A stretch of DNA of 64,000 nucleotides from Sphingomonas sp. BAUL-RG-20F-R05-02 (GCF_022662305.1 NZ_JAKNQH010000002.1:434001-498000), one strand, 5' to 3'; shown: positions 1 to 9,842, counted from the stretch's first letter. Translations and numbers: made by a program. Notes: a model not told the origin generated them from the sequence alone.

Positions 1-9
1 ATCGCTCAC

Positions 10-813
10 TCAAATTCCTCGTAACGTCGTATCGGCATCGGGCTCCGGCCCGGAAATCTCTGCCTCGGCGTCGTGTTGCGACGCCGATGCGCCCTGCGAG
101 GCCGTTTCGCAAGACGAGAGGATGGGGTCGGGTCCGAGAAAATGCAGCCAGCGGTGGAGCGCTTCTTCCACGCGCGCAGCGGCATTACGCTCCGTCAGGC
201 CGATATGTACCACATTCTGCCGTCCCAGCGCCACGGCCAATATGGTGCGCGGCACCGGCAAAACCAAGCCCCTGAGATCGGAGCCTTCGGCATCGCGCCC
301 GACGCGCCATGCCTGGTCGAGCTTGCGGTTGCCGTCGGCGCCGGCATCGCAGGCGTGGAGCAGCAGGTGAAGCTGGCCGGACCGCGCTGCGGTCTCGATC
401 TTTTCCGAGCCGGTCAGCAAAGTGCCCGATCGCGACTCCAGCCCAAGCCGGTCGAGCGCGGCGCGCTCCAGCGCATCGGCGAGTCGCTCCGGCAGGTCGT
501 CGGGGATCGCGATCGGTCCGGTCTTGAACGCGCGCGCGAGCGCACCTTTCAACTTGCCCTTCTTGATCGCCGTCTCAAGCTCGGCGCGCGTCACGCCGAT
601 CCAGGCGCCCCGCCCCGGCGCCTTGGCGCGCACATCGGGCAGCACCGCGCCATCCAGCGCCAGCGCCAGCCTAACCAGCGCCTCACGCGGCGCACGGTCC
701 CCGGTCAGGATGCATTTCCGCACGGCCTCGTCGGCGGCAGACGCGGTTCCGCGTTTGCCCCGACGATCCGATGATGTTGGCGAGCCTAGCGCCTCATCGT
801 GGGGATTCCGCAT
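10..813 (-). CDS. YlxR (DUF448) RNA-binding protein fused to an L7Ae-like domain
   Basis: This 267-residue protein has an N-terminal YlxR/DUF448 domain (about residues 30-100, with RKCILTGDRAPREALVRLA and a KAPGRGAW signature). A C-terminal L7Ae/YlxQ-like segment follows (about 120-235). Alphaproteobacteria commonly carry this YlxR-YlxQ fusion between nusA and infB. The family is thought to bind RNA or RNase P components and affect transcription or translation; the exact role is unsettled. I chose the ATG at 813 because AGGAGG lies six bases upstream; an upstream in-frame ATG at 843 has no such site. The start overlaps the end of the tautomerase gene by 20 bases, suggesting coupling. infB probably follows just beyond base 1. 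Confidence 0.9.
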   Translation of the reverse strand: MRNPHDEALGSPTSSDRRGKRGTASAADEAVRKCILTGDRAPREALVRLALALDGAVLPDVRAKAPGRGAWIGVTRAELETAIKKGKLKGALARAFKTGPIAIPDDLPERLADALERAALDRLGLESRSGTLLTGSEKIETAARSGQLHLLLHACDAGADGNRKLDQAWRVGRDAEGSDLRGLVLPVPRTILAVALGRQNVVHIGLTERNAAARVEEALHRWLHFLGPDPILSSCETASQGASASQHDAEAEISGPEPDADTTLRGI

Positions 814-1039
814 GCGCGTCCTCCTGCACTGGCTTGGGCACACTCTGGCCCGCGTCCCGGTCGGCGATCAACTGACCGCCGGCCCCGTAGTTCTCGGTCG
901 AGACTTCCTCGATCACCACCTGTACCGCCGCCGCCGGCTTGCCGAGCCGCGCGACGAGGCTGGCGGTGACGTCGGCAACGACGCCCGCCTTCTGCTCGCG
1001 CGTGGCGGACCCGGCCAATCGGATGCTGACGAACGGCAT
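794..1039 (-). CDS. 4-oxalocrotonate tautomerase family protein
   Basis: This 81-residue protein begins Met-Pro-Phe-Val, so removal of Met would expose the N-terminal proline that is the catalytic base of the 4-OT superfamily. The beta-alpha-beta pattern and QVVIEEVSTENYGAGG (about residues 40-55) fit a small tautomerase with a C-terminal tail. The natural substrate cannot be told from sequence, because the superfamily covers many keto-enol isomerisations. The gene lies six bases after nusA and overlaps the YlxR gene, so it appears to be a passenger inside the nusA operon. That position is unusual for a metabolic enzyme but is known in sphingomonads. Confidence 0.85.
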   Translation of the reverse strand: MPFVSIRLAGSATREQKAGVVADVTASLVARLGKPAAAVQVVIEEVSTENYGAGGQLIADRDAGQSVPKPVQEDAHAESPR

Positions 1040-1044
1040 GGCGC

Positions 1045-2658
1045 TTACGCTTCCTCGCTCGTGGCGTCCGCCGCAGGCTCATCATCGAACCAGTGCGCGC
1101 GGGCGGCCATGATGATCTCGTTGCCCTGCTCGTCGGACAGACCATATTCGCCGAGCACGCCGGCGCGATCCTCGCTGCGGGTTTCGCGCTTGGGCGCGTC
1201 CTCATTGCGGCGGCGCTGTTCCTGGCGCTTCTTCTGCACCAGTTCGTCCGTCGCGAGATCGGCGAGATCGTCGAGCGTCTTGATGCCCGCCTTGCCCAGC
1301 GTGACGAGCATCGCCTCGGTCAGATACGGCATCGTCGCGAGAGCGTCCTCGACGCCGAGTTCACGGCGCAGCGTCCGGTTGGCTTCCTCGCGGCGCTCGA
1401 GCGCCTCGGTCGCGCGGCTCTGCAATTCGGCGGCGAGATCCTCGTCGAAGCCCTCGATCGCGGCGATTTCGTCCGCCTCGACATAAGCGACTTCTTCAAG
1501 GTTGGTGAAGCCCTCCGCGACCAGCAACTGCGCGAGCGTCTCGTCGACGTCGAGCTCACCCTGGAACATCTCGGTGCGCTCGACGAATTCCTTCTGGCGC
1601 TTCTCGCTCGCATCCGCTTCGGTCAGGATGTCGATCGCCTTGGCGGTCAACTGCGAGGCGAGCCGCACGTTCTGGCCGCGACGGCCGATCGCCAGCGACA
1701 GCTGATCGTCGGGCACGACCACCTCGATCCGCTCCTCCTCCTCGTCGATCACCACGCGACTGACAGAGGCCGGCTGCAGCGCGTTGACGACAAAGGTGGC
1801 GATATCGGGCGACCACGGGATGATATCGATCTTCTCGCCCTGCATCTCCTGCACGACGGCCTGCACGCGGCTGCCCTTCATGCCGACGCACGCGCCGACC
1901 GGGTCGATGCTCGAATCGTGGGAAATCACGCCGATCTTGGCACGCGACCCCGGGTCACGTGCCGCCGCCTTGATCTCGATGATGCCGTCATAGATTTCCG
2001 GCACTTCCTGCGCGAACAGCTTTTTCATGAAGTCGGGATGCGCGCGGCTGAGGAAAATCTGCGGGCCGCGGTTCTCGCGGCGCACGTTGAGGATCAACGA
2101 GCGGATGCGGTCGTTGACGCGCACCACTTCGCGCGGGATCTGCTGGTCGCGGCGGATCACGCCTTCCGCCCGGCCGAGATCGACCACGACGTGACCGAAC
2201 TCGACACGCTTCACCACGCCGGTGATGATCTCGCCCTGACGATCCTTGAACTCTTCGAACTGGCGGTCACGCTCGGCATCGCGGACCTTCTGGAAGATCA
2301 CCTGCTTGGCGGCCTGCGCGGCGATCCGGCCGAACTCGATCGGCGGCAGCGGATCGACGATATAGTCGCCGATCTCCGCACCCTTCTGGAGCTTCTCGGC
2401 TTCCTTGAGGTTCACCTGCTTGAAGAAATCGTCGACCGCCTCGACCACTTCGACCACGCGCCACAGCCGCAGATCGCCGCTGTTGGGGTCGAGCTTGGCG
2501 CGAATGTCGTTCTCGGCGCCGTAGCGCGCGCGGGCAGCACGCTGGATCGCATCTTCCATCGCCTCGATGACGATGCCCTTGTCGATCATCTTTTCGCTGG
2601 CGACCGAGTTCGCGATCGCGATCAGCTCGGCCTTATTGGCGGAAACGGCGGTGGCCAT
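1045..2658 (-). CDS. nusA: transcription termination/antitermination factor NusA
   Basis: NusA binds RNA polymerase near the RNA exit channel and modulates pausing, termination and antitermination. The 537-residue product shows the family order: an N-terminal polymerase-binding domain (1-125), an S1 domain (about 130-200, GEIITGVVKRVEFGHVVVDLG), two KH domains (about 230-345, with SRAKIGV and IGRRGQNVRLASQL), and C-terminal helix-hairpin-helix acidic repeats (about 365-500). The length is normal for alphaproteobacteria. The ATG overlaps the rimP stop by one base (TGATG), giving tight translational coupling. The operon continues into the tautomerase and YlxR genes. Confidence 0.98.
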   Translation of the reverse strand: MATAVSANKAELIAIANSVASEKMIDKGIVIEAMEDAIQRAARARYGAENDIRAKLDPNSGDLRLWRVVEVVEAVDDFFKQVNLKEAEKLQKGAEIGDYIVDPLPPIEFGRIAAQAAKQVIFQKVRDAERDRQFEEFKDRQGEIITGVVKRVEFGHVVVDLGRAEGVIRRDQQIPREVVRVNDRIRSLILNVRRENRGPQIFLSRAHPDFMKKLFAQEVPEIYDGIIEIKAAARDPGSRAKIGVISHDSSIDPVGACVGMKGSRVQAVVQEMQGEKIDIIPWSPDIATFVVNALQPASVSRVVIDEEEERIEVVVPDDQLSLAIGRRGQNVRLASQLTAKAIDILTEADASEKRQKEFVERTEMFQGELDVDETLAQLLVAEGFTNLEEVAYVEADEIAAIEGFDEDLAAELQSRATEALERREEANRTLRRELGVEDALATMPYLTEAMLVTLGKAGIKTLDDLADLATDELVQKKRQEQRRRNEDAPKRETRSEDRAGVLGEYGLSDEQGNEIIMAARAHWFDDEPAADATSEEA

Positions 2659-3272
2659 CAGTTCAGTCCCTTATCCTTGGCGCTCTCCAGCGCCGCATCT
2701 TCGCCAGATACGTCTTCGTCCGAATCGTCTTCGAGCACTTCTTCCTCGTCGGCGCCTTCCATCGAAAGCGGCCGGGTCGCAGCGAGCAGCCGGTCGGTGA
2801 ACACCAGCTTGGCGTCACCCACATCGGCGAAACCGATCGTCATGTCGCCCTGCTTGCGCACCTCGATGGTGATGCGATCGCCATCGACGCCCTTGATCGG
2901 ACCGGTGATCTGCTTGCGACCCTCGACCGGCTGCGCCAGCACGACGCGCGCGTCATGCCCCGCCCAGTCGGCGAAATCCTGCAACCGCGTCAGCGGGCGA
3001 TCGATGCCGGGCGACGATACTTCGAGGCGATATTCCTCGTTGATCAGGTCGCGGCCTTCCGCTTCCGGCTCGTCCATCCGCTCCGAGATGCGACGCGACA
3101 GTTCGGCGCAATCGTCGATCGTCAGCTGGCGCGTATCTGGGCGTTCGGCCATCACCTGCAGCGTCAGGTCGCCCGAACCGCCGAACAGCTTCACGCGCAC
3201 CAGGTCGAACCCAAGCGCCTTCGCCTCGGGTTCGATCAACGCGGTCAGCTTGGCCCGATCGGGGTCCGCCAT
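2658..3272 (-). CDS. rimP: ribosome maturation factor RimP
   Basis: RimP assists 30S subunit assembly. The 204-residue product has the N-terminal alpha/beta domain (about 1-90, ending in EEYRLEVSSPGIDRPLT, the family signature) and a C-terminal Sm-like barrel (about 95-165). An acidic tail rich in Glu and Asp runs from about 170 to the end. I chose the ATG at 3272 because the family sequence begins MADPDRAKLTALIEPEAKAL; the frame stays open far upstream, but that extension is only a GC-rich shadow of the opposite-strand gene. It is the first gene of the rimP-nusA operon. A divergent gene starts at 3438. Confidence 0.97.
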   Translation of the reverse strand: MADPDRAKLTALIEPEAKALGFDLVRVKLFGGSGDLTLQVMAERPDTRQLTIDDCAELSRRISERMDEPEAEGRDLINEEYRLEVSSPGIDRPLTRLQDFADWAGHDARVVLAQPVEGRKQITGPIKGVDGDRITIEVRKQGDMTIGFADVGDAKLVFTDRLLAATRPLSMEGADEEEVLEDDSDEDVSGEDAALESAKDKGLN

Positions 3273-3437
3273 CTTTGCTCCAAACAAGCAGGGTTGCCGC
3301 CGGAACCGGGTGGCTCCGACCTCTTCACCATAACGATGTAGAGAATATGGCGTGGATATAGGCCGAAAGCCGCACGCTGGCAAGCATATCCGCATTTGGC
3401 GCTTGGCAGGTGCGGCCATGACGCTAGGATCGCTCCC

Positions 3438-4643
3438 ATGATCCGCCTCGCCCCCGCGTTGCTGCTCGCCCTCGTGGCCTGCACCCCTCCGTCCGCCAAT
3501 GCAGGAGGGAACGGCACCGGCGTCGCGTCCACCCAGTCCGGGCCGCCTTTCACGGCAACGAAACAGGGCCAGTTCGACTCGCCCTTCGCGATGGCGTTCC
3601 TGCCGGATGGCAGCCTGCTCGTCACCGAGAAAGCCGGCAAGCTGAAGCTGCGCGACCCGAGCGGCCACATCCGCGACGTGGCCGGCGTGCCCAAGGTGGC
3701 CGACGTCGAACAAGGCGGATTGCTTGGCGTGGCGCTCGCGCCCGATTTTGCGTCGAGCCACGCGCTCTACCTCACCTATTCCGAAAACCGCCCGAACGGC
3801 GTCGGACTTGCGCTTGCCCGCGCCACGCTGGTGGGTACGCAGTTGCAGGGCTCGAACGTCATCTGGCGGTCGGGGTCGAACGGCAAGGGCGGGCAGTTCG
3901 GCGCGGTGATCGCCTTCGCGCCCGATGGCAAGTCGCTGTTCCTGTCCTCGGGCGAGCGCCAGCGCTTCACGCCCGCGCAGGATACCAACCAGAAGCTCGG
4001 CAAGATCCTCCACCTCACGCTCGATGGCAAACCCGCACCGGGCAACCCCTTCGCGCAGCAGGTCGGCACGCCGACCGTCACCGTGTTCGATCCGCCCGAC
4101 AACACGGGCGCCGCGTTCAAGGAGAAGGGCACGCAGCAGGCTGTCGAGGGCACGAACACCGCTCCGGCGGAAATCTGGAGCATGGGCCACCGCAACCCAT
4201 ATGGTCTCGCGTTCGATACAGGTGGCCGCCTGTGGGAGATCGAGATGGGGCCGAAGGGTGGCGACGAACTGAACGTCATCCTGCCGGGCAAGAACTACGG
4301 TTGGCCCAAGGCGTCGAACGGCAGCAACTACGACGGCACCGACATTCCGGATCACAAGCCCGGCGATGGCTTCGAGCCGCCCAAAACGTTTTGGAACCCG
4401 TCGATCTCGCCCGGCGGGCTGATGATCTATTCGGGCGACCTGTTCCCGCAGTGGAAGGGTTCGGCGTTCATCGCCGCGCTGTCGGGCGAGGCGCTAATCC
4501 GCGTGAAACTTGACGGCGACAAGGCGACCAAGGCCGACCAGTGGCCGATGAACACGCGCATCCGCGACGTGGTGCAAGGCCCCGACGGCGCGATCTGGCT
4601 ACTGCAGGACGACGGCGCGCTGATGAAACTGACGCCACGCTGA
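3438..4643 (+). CDS. PQQ-dependent sugar dehydrogenase lipoprotein (GSDH family)
   Basis: This 401-residue beta-propeller belongs to the glucose/sorbosone dehydrogenase family. Members oxidise aldoses with pyrroloquinoline quinone, usually in the periplasm. The propeller shows LPDGSLLVTEKAGKL near residue 55, a central GHRNPYGLAFD and GKNYGWPKASNGSNY. The N-terminus MIRLAPALLLALVAC is a lipoprotein signal with lipobox LVAC, so the enzyme is probably membrane-tethered in the periplasm. I chose the ATG at 3438 because the signal peptide starts there. The substrate is unknown, and members that lack measurable PQQ activity exist. The gene stands alone, divergent from rimP. Confidence 0.9.
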   Translation: MIRLAPALLLALVACTPPSANAGGNGTGVASTQSGPPFTATKQGQFDSPFAMAFLPDGSLLVTEKAGKLKLRDPSGHIRDVAGVPKVADVEQGGLLGVALAPDFASSHALYLTYSENRPNGVGLALARATLVGTQLQGSNVIWRSGSNGKGGQFGAVIAFAPDGKSLFLSSGERQRFTPAQDTNQKLGKILHLTLDGKPAPGNPFAQQVGTPTVTVFDPPDNTGAAFKEKGTQQAVEGTNTAPAEIWSMGHRNPYGLAFDTGGRLWEIEMGPKGGDELNVILPGKNYGWPKASNGSNYDGTDIPDHKPGDGFEPPKTFWNPSISPGGLMIYSGDLFPQWKGSAFIAALSGEALIRVKLDGDKATKADQWPMNTRIRDVVQGPDGAIWLLQDDGALMKLTPR

Positions 4644-4680
4644 CCCCGCAATCGGAGGGCGTCCCCATCCCGGCGTGATG

Positions 4681-4736
4681 CTCCGATGCAAGCACTTCCC
4701 CCACCGGCGACGGTGGGGAAGTGCTTGCATCCGGAG
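4681..4736. terminator. long bidirectional hairpin between convergent genes
   Basis: A nearly perfect inverted repeat with arms of about 25 bases and a GCGA loop (CTCCGATGCAAGCACTTCC paired with GGAAGTGCTTGCATCCGGAG) lies between the ends of the sugar dehydrogenase (+) and HAD phosphatase (-) genes. There is no T-run on either side. A shared transcription end or RNA-stabilising stem is the simplest reading. Confidence 0.7.
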
Positions 4737-4740
4737 ACTG

Positions 4741-5556
4741 TCAGGCGAGGATGATCGAATCGATCGCCTGCGCTACACCGTCCGCATCATTCGCGGCGGT
4801 GACGTGCTGCGCCTTCGCCTTCACGCCGTCCGGCGCCTGCCCCATCGCGATCGACACCGCCGCGCGCGCGAACATCGGCAAGTCGTTGAACTGATCGCCG
4901 ATCACCGCGACTTGGTCGAGCGGCACGCCGAAGCTCTCCGCCAGTGCGACGATCCCGTCGCCCTTGTTGGCCGACTTGGCGGTCACGTCGAGATAATAGG
5001 TCTGCGACTGGCCGATCGTCGCCTGATCGCCATACGCCGCCTGCGCCTTCTCCAGCAGCCCGGCGAGCACCGGCGGATCATCGCTGACGAAGGTGATCTT
5101 GTCGGCATGGTCGTACCATTCCGAAAAATCCTCCACCACGACCGGCGCCTGATCCGACGACACTCGCTCGCTGGCGAAGTGCGGACCTTCCTCGGCAAGC
5201 GCGAACCAGCGATCGTCCGCGAACAGCCACGGCGCGACCTCAAGCCCCTTGGCCATTTCGAAGATGCCCTTCACCACGGCAGGCGGGATGCGGTGCTGGC
5301 TAAGCACCGTGCCGTCGCGCCTGAAGATCGTGCCGCCGTTGAACGCGCCGATCGGCACGTCCAGCTTCAGCGTCTCGACGATCGGCATCACCCCCGAACG
5401 CGGCCGCGCGGAGATCACGGTGAAGCCGATCCCCGCCGCCTTCAGCCGCGCCACCGCCGCGATCGTACCGGGCGTAAGCTGCTTCTTCTTGTCGACCAGC
5501 GTACCGTCGAGATCGGAGATGAACAGCCGGATACCATGCTTGGCACCAGCGCTCAT
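4741..5556 (-). CDS. Cof-type HAD-IIB family phosphatase
   Basis: This 271-residue HAD-superfamily hydrolase has motif I DLDGTLVD at about residues 15-22 (nucleophile and acid/base Asp) and motif [12 protein letters not shown] near residue 220. The large alpha/beta cap between motifs II and III is typical of subclass IIB (Cof/YbiV-like). Such enzymes dephosphorylate sugar phosphates or other small phosphometabolites; the substrate is not predictable. The start overlaps the gnd stop by four bases (ATGA), tying it to the pentose-phosphate block and making a sugar phosphate plausible as inference only. Confidence 0.9.
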   Translation of the reverse strand: MSAGAKHGIRLFISDLDGTLVDKKKQLTPGTIAAVARLKAAGIGFTVISARPRSGVMPIVETLKLDVPIGAFNGGTIFRRDGTVLSQHRIPPAVVKGIFEMAKGLEVAPWLFADDRWFALAEEGPHFASERVSSDQAPVVVEDFSEWYDHADKITFVSDDPPVLAGLLEKAQAAYGDQATIGQSQTYYLDVTAKSANKGDGIVALAESFGVPLDQVAVIGDQFNDLPMFARAAVSIAMGQAPDGVKAKAQHVTAANDADGVAQAIDSIILA

Positions 5557-6536
5557 TGCGGCATTTCAACGTGGCCGCCGAACCCGAAGCGCATCGCCGA
5601 CAGCAGCTTGTCGCCGAAGGTATGCTCGACCCGGCTGCGATAGCGCGCATACAGCGCGGCGGTGAGGACGTTAGCCGGCACCTTCTCCTCCATCGCCGCG
5701 TCGATCGTCCACTGGCCCTCGCCCGAGTCGGCGACGTTGCCGGAGAACTGCTCGAGCATCTGATCCTTGGCCAGGCCGATCGCGGTGAGGTCGAGCAGCC
5801 ACGACGAGATGACGCTGCCACGCCGCCATACTTCGGCGATGTCGGTCAGGTTGAGATCGAACCGCTCGTCCTCGGCGACATGCTCCGACGCCTTGCCTTT
5901 CAGGATATCGAAGCCTTCGGCATAGGCCTGCATCAGGCCGTACTCGATGCCGTTGTGCACCATCTTGACGAAGTGGCCCGCACCCGCCGGACCGGCGTGG
6001 ATGTAGCCCAGCTCTGCGCGCGCATCCATGCCGCCGCCATCGCGGCCGGGCGTACGCGGGATCGTGCCGAGGCCGGGGGCGAGCGCCTCCAGGATCGGGT
6101 CGAGCGTCTTGATCGTCGTGTCGTCGCCGCCGACCATCATGCAATAGCCGCGCTCCAAGCCCCATACGCCGCCGGACGTGCCGACATCGACGTAATGGAC
6201 CTGCTTCTCGGCGAGCGCCTTGGCGCGACGGATATCGTCCTTGTAGAAACTGTTGCCGCCGTCGATAATAATCCCGCCCGGGCCGCACTGCTCGCCGATC
6301 GCGGCAACGGTCTGCTCGGTCGGCTCGCCCGCCGGCAGCATCACCCAGTAGATCGCCGGATCGGCCAGCTTGCCCTGCATGTCAGCCAGCGAGGACGCGC
6401 CCACCGCGCCATCGCCGACCAGCGCGGCCACCGCCTTCTCGTCACGGTCGAACACCACCGTCTCGTGGCCCGCGCGCATCAGCCGCCGCGCGATGTTGCC
6501 GCCCATCCGGCCAAGGCCGATGATACCGATTTTCAT
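5553..6536 (-). CDS. gnd: decarboxylating 6-phosphogluconate dehydrogenase, short form
   Basis: The enzyme converts 6-phosphogluconate to ribulose 5-phosphate and CO2. At 327 residues it is the short (GndA/YqeC-like) form, not the 470-residue form of E. coli. The Rossmann motif GLGRMGG spans residues 7-13. The catalytic set is visible as [10 protein letters not shown] (121-130), Lys191 and Asn195 of KMVHNG, and Glu198. Strand beta-2 ends in Phe-Asp30-Arg-Asp; an acidic residue there usually selects NAD over NADP, so I infer an NAD-preferring enzyme. GGAGG stands six bases before the ATG. It follows tal in the operon. Confidence 0.95.
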   Translation of the reverse strand: MKIGIIGLGRMGGNIARRLMRAGHETVVFDRDEKAVAALVGDGAVGASSLADMQGKLADPAIYWVMLPAGEPTEQTVAAIGEQCGPGGIIIDGGNSFYKDDIRRAKALAEKQVHYVDVGTSGGVWGLERGYCMMVGGDDTTIKTLDPILEALAPGLGTIPRTPGRDGGGMDARAELGYIHAGPAGAGHFVKMVHNGIEYGLMQAYAEGFDILKGKASEHVAEDERFDLNLTDIAEVWRRGSVISSWLLDLTAIGLAKDQMLEQFSGNVADSGEGQWTIDAAMEEKVPANVLTAALYARYRSRVEHTFGDKLLSAMRFGFGGHVEMPQ

Positions 6537-6630
6537 GTCATTCCTCCAACGCGCTGCGGCCCGAGCGACGTCGAGGGGCCGGTAACTGGCTCAGGTGTCT
6601 CGACGTCGCCGATACGAAACGGGCGAAGGG

Positions 6631-7755
6631 TCAGGCGGTTGCAGGCTGCTTCGCGGCAATCGCGCCGAGCAGGTCGTCGAACGCCTTGGAGAAGGATGCG
6701 ACCGCCTCCTCGACCAGTACGTCGGTCACGCCGTCGAGGTCGAGGCCGAGCCGCTCCGTCTCCGACAGCACATGCCGCGCCTCGGCAATGCCCTCGCCCA
6801 GCGTGTTGCCAGGCGTGCCGTGGTCGCGGAACGCGTCCATCGTCTTGGGCGGCACGGTGTTGACGGTGTCTGGCCCGATCAGCTCGTCCAGATACAGCGT
6901 GTCGCGATAATCAGGGTTCTTCACGCCGGTCGATGCCCACAGCAGCCGCTGGACCTGCGCGCCCTTGGCGGCGAGCGCCTGCCAGCGTGCGCTCTTGGAG
7001 AACTCCAGGAACCAGTCATAGGCGAGCTTGGCATTGGCGATCGCCACCTTGCCACGAATCGCCTTCAGCGCCTCGCTCTCGGGGTCTCCGTCCTTGACGC
7101 GCGCGTCGATCTTGTCGTCGATCTTGCTGTCGATCCGGCTGACGAAGAAGCTCGCCACGCTGGCGATCCGGTCGATCGGCTCGCCCCGCGCGACACGCTG
7201 CTCCAGCCCCTCGACATAGGCGAGCGCAACCGCCTGATACGCCGAGTTCGAGAACAGCAGCGTGACGTTGACGTTGATGCCCGCCGCGATCGTCGCTGCG
7301 ATCGCGGGCACGCCGGCGGGGGTGCCGGGGATCTTGATCATCAGGTTGGAACGGTCGACCGCATCCCACAGCTTCTGCGCCTCGGCGATGGTCGCGTCGG
7401 TATCGTTGGCGAGATACGGCGACACTTCGAGGCTGACATAGCCGTCCTTCGCGTCGAGCTTCTCGTATACCGGCGCCAACGTCTCGGCCGCGGCCTTGAT
7501 GTCCTGGATCGCGAGATACTCGTAGCGGTCCATCGTCGCCGCGCCGGGATGCTCCTTGTCATAGCCGGCGAGCGTCTCGTCATACGCATCGCCGTGGCCC
7601 ATCGCCTTTTCGAAGATCGACGGGTTCGAGGTCACGCCCGTCAGGCCGTCCTCATCGACCAGTTTCTGAAGGCCGCCGGCCTCCAGAAACTTGCGATCGA
7701 CGAAATCGAGCCAGAGCGCCTGACCGTGGCTGGTGAGATCCTTGAGGAGACTCAT
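6631..7755 (-). CDS. tal: transaldolase
   Basis: Transaldolase moves a dihydroxyacetone unit between sugar phosphates in the non-oxidative pentose-phosphate pathway. The 374-residue length matches the longer bacterial/plant-type transaldolases. GVTSNPSIFEKA (about residues 40-51) is the family N-terminal signature, and the Schiff-base lysine is Lys141 in LMIKIPGT. The start codon shares one base with the tkt stop (TAATG), so the two are translationally coupled. A gap of about 95 bases separates it from gnd. Confidence 0.96.
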   Translation of the reverse strand: MSLLKDLTSHGQALWLDFVDRKFLEAGGLQKLVDEDGLTGVTSNPSIFEKAMGHGDAYDETLAGYDKEHPGAATMDRYEYLAIQDIKAAAETLAPVYEKLDAKDGYVSLEVSPYLANDTDATIAEAQKLWDAVDRSNLMIKIPGTPAGVPAIAATIAAGINVNVTLLFSNSAYQAVALAYVEGLEQRVARGEPIDRIASVASFFVSRIDSKIDDKIDARVKDGDPESEALKAIRGKVAIANAKLAYDWFLEFSKSARWQALAAKGAQVQRLLWASTGVKNPDYRDTLYLDELIGPDTVNTVPPKTMDAFRDHGTPGNTLGEGIAEARHVLSETERLGLDLDGVTDVLVEEAVASFSKAFDDLLGAIAAKQPATA

Positions 7756-9842
7756 TATGCATCCTTTCCGAGCAATTCACGCGACACCTTGACGACATTG
7801 TCGACGGTGAAGCCGTATTTGTCCTGCAACTTGGCGAGCGGTGCCGATGCGCCGAACGTCGACATGGTGATGGTGGCACCGTCAAGGCCGACATAGCGAT
7901 CCCAGCCGATCTCGCCGCCCTGTTCGATCGCGAGGCGCGCGCGCACGCCCTTGGGCAGCACGCTCTCCTTATAGGCGGCGTCCTGCATTTCGTAGCGATG
8001 CCAGCTCGGCAGCGAGACGACACGCGAGGCGACACCCTGCTCGACCAGCTTATCGTGCGCGGCGATGGCGAGGCTCAACTCGCTGCCGGTGGCGATCAGG
8101 ATCAGCTCGGGATCGCCTTCCGAATCGGCGATCACATAACCACCCTTCATCAGTCCCTCGGCCGACGCATATTTGCTGCGGTCGAGCGTCGGCAGCGCCT
8201 GACGCGACAGCACCAGTGCGGTCGGGTTGTTACCGGACTCCAGCGCAGCCTTCCACGCGACCGACACCTCATTGGCATCGCCCGGGCGGATCGTGTCGAG
8301 GCCCGGCGTCGCGCGCAGCATGGCGAGATGCTCGATCGGCTGATGGGTCGGACCGTCCTCGCCGACACCGATCGAATCGTGCGTGAACACCCACACCACA
8401 CCAAGTTCCATGATCGCGGAGAGGCGGATCGGCGCGCGCATGTAATCGGTGAAGACAAAGAACGTCGAACCGTAAGCACGCAGGTACGACAGTGCCATGC
8501 CGTTCACCACGCCGCCCATGCCGTGTTCGCGCACGCCGAAGTGGAAGTTGCTGCCGGCGTAATTATCCGCCTCGAACGAGGCCATGCCCTTGATGTCGGT
8601 CTTGGTCGACGGCGAAAGATCGGCGGCACCGCCGACCAGCCACGGGATTTCCTTGGCGAGCGCGTTGAGCACCTTGCCGCCCGAATCGCGGCTGGCGAGG
8701 CCCTTGGCATCGGCGTCGAAGGTCGGCAGCGCGGCTTCCCAGTTTTTGGGCAGCTTGCTCGCGAACAGATCGTCGAGTTCGGCGGCGAGTTCGGGATGCG
8801 CGTCGTGATATTTGGCGAAGTTCGCCTGCCATGCCTCGCGCAGCGGCACACCGCGATCGGTCATCGCCTTCTTGAAATGCTCGGCCACGCCATCCGGCAC
8901 GAGGAACTTGGCGTCCTCCGGCCAGCCATAGGCCTGCTTGGTGAGGCGGATGTTCTCCTCGCCGAGCGGCTCCCCGTGCGCCTTTTCGCTGCCGGCGCGC
9001 GGGGATCCCCAGCCGATGATGGAATGCACGACGATGAAGGTCGGCTTGTCGGTGGTGGCGCGGAACGTGTCGAACGCGGCGCTGAGCGCTGCCGTATCGT
9101 TGGCGTCGTTCACATGGATGACATTCCAGCCATACGCCTCGAAGCGCTTGCCCACGTCCTCGTCGAAGGCGAGCGCGGTGTCGCCCTCGATCGAAATGTG
9201 GTTGCTGTCGTAGATCCAGCACAGGTTGGACAGCTTGAGGTGCCCGGCGAGCGACGCCGCCTCGGAGGATACGCCCTCCATCATGCAGCCGTCACCAGCG
9301 AGCGCGTAGACGTCGTGGTCGAACAGCGTGAAGCCCGGCTTGTTGTAGCGCGCCGCCAGCCAACGCTCTGCGATCGCCATGCCGACCGCGTTGCTCACGC
9401 CCGCGCCGAGCGGCCCGGTCGTCGTCTCGACGCCGGTGGTGTGGCGATATTCCGGATGGCCCGGCGTCTTGGACGACAGCTGGCGGAAACCCTTGAGGTC
9501 GTCGAGGCTCAACGCGGGCTTGCCGCTCTTCTTGCCGTCCTTGTCGATCTCCTCGATGCCGGCGAGGTGGATCAGCGAATACAGCAGCATCGAGGCATGA
9601 CCGACCGACAGCACGAACCGGTCGCGGTTCGGCCAATCGGGCGTCGCGGGATCGTAGCGCAGGAACTTGGTCCAGATCGTATGGCCGACCGGCGCCAGCG
9701 CCATCGGCGTGCCGGGATGTCCGGAATTGGCGGCCTGCACCGCATCCATCGACAGCGTGCGGATCGTGTCGATCGCCAACCGCTCGGGCGAGCCGTCCTC
9801 ATGCAGGCCGGGCGTGGTGCTGATGGTCGGGGCGTCGGACAT
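7755..9842 (-). CDS. tkt: transketolase
   Basis: Transketolase transfers two-carbon units using thiamine diphosphate. The 695-residue protein carries the ThDP/Mg motif GDGCMMEGVSSEA and NHISIEGDT in the N-terminal domain (about 160-200). The pyrimidine domain has RVREH-like GVREHGMGGVVNGM and THDSIGVGEDGPTHQP (about 420-500), and a C-terminal transketolase domain follows. It heads the tkt-tal-gnd-HAD operon. An AAAGG-type ribosome site lies about ten bases upstream of the ATG. About 108 bases separate it from rpiA, enough for its own promoter. Confidence 0.98.
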   Translation of the reverse strand: MSDAPTISTTPGLHEDGSPERLAIDTIRTLSMDAVQAANSGHPGTPMALAPVGHTIWTKFLRYDPATPDWPNRDRFVLSVGHASMLLYSLIHLAGIEEIDKDGKKSGKPALSLDDLKGFRQLSSKTPGHPEYRHTTGVETTTGPLGAGVSNAVGMAIAERWLAARYNKPGFTLFDHDVYALAGDGCMMEGVSSEAASLAGHLKLSNLCWIYDSNHISIEGDTALAFDEDVGKRFEAYGWNVIHVNDANDTAALSAAFDTFRATTDKPTFIVVHSIIGWGSPRAGSEKAHGEPLGEENIRLTKQAYGWPEDAKFLVPDGVAEHFKKAMTDRGVPLREAWQANFAKYHDAHPELAAELDDLFASKLPKNWEAALPTFDADAKGLASRDSGGKVLNALAKEIPWLVGGAADLSPSTKTDIKGMASFEADNYAGSNFHFGVREHGMGGVVNGMALSYLRAYGSTFFVFTDYMRAPIRLSAIMELGVVWVFTHDSIGVGEDGPTHQPIEHLAMLRATPGLDTIRPGDANEVSVAWKAALESGNNPTALVLSRQALPTLDRSKYASAEGLMKGGYVIADSEGDPELILIATGSELSLAIAAHDKLVEQGVASRVVSLPSWHRYEMQDAAYKESVLPKGVRARLAIEQGGEIGWDRYVGLDGATITMSTFGASAPLAKLQDKYGFTVDNVVKVSRELLGKDA

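Noticed and set aside
2658-4355. A 565-codon frame that would extend RimP far upstream.
   Set aside because: RimP ends its conserved N-terminus at 3272; the rest is the shadow of the opposite-strand sugar dehydrogenase.
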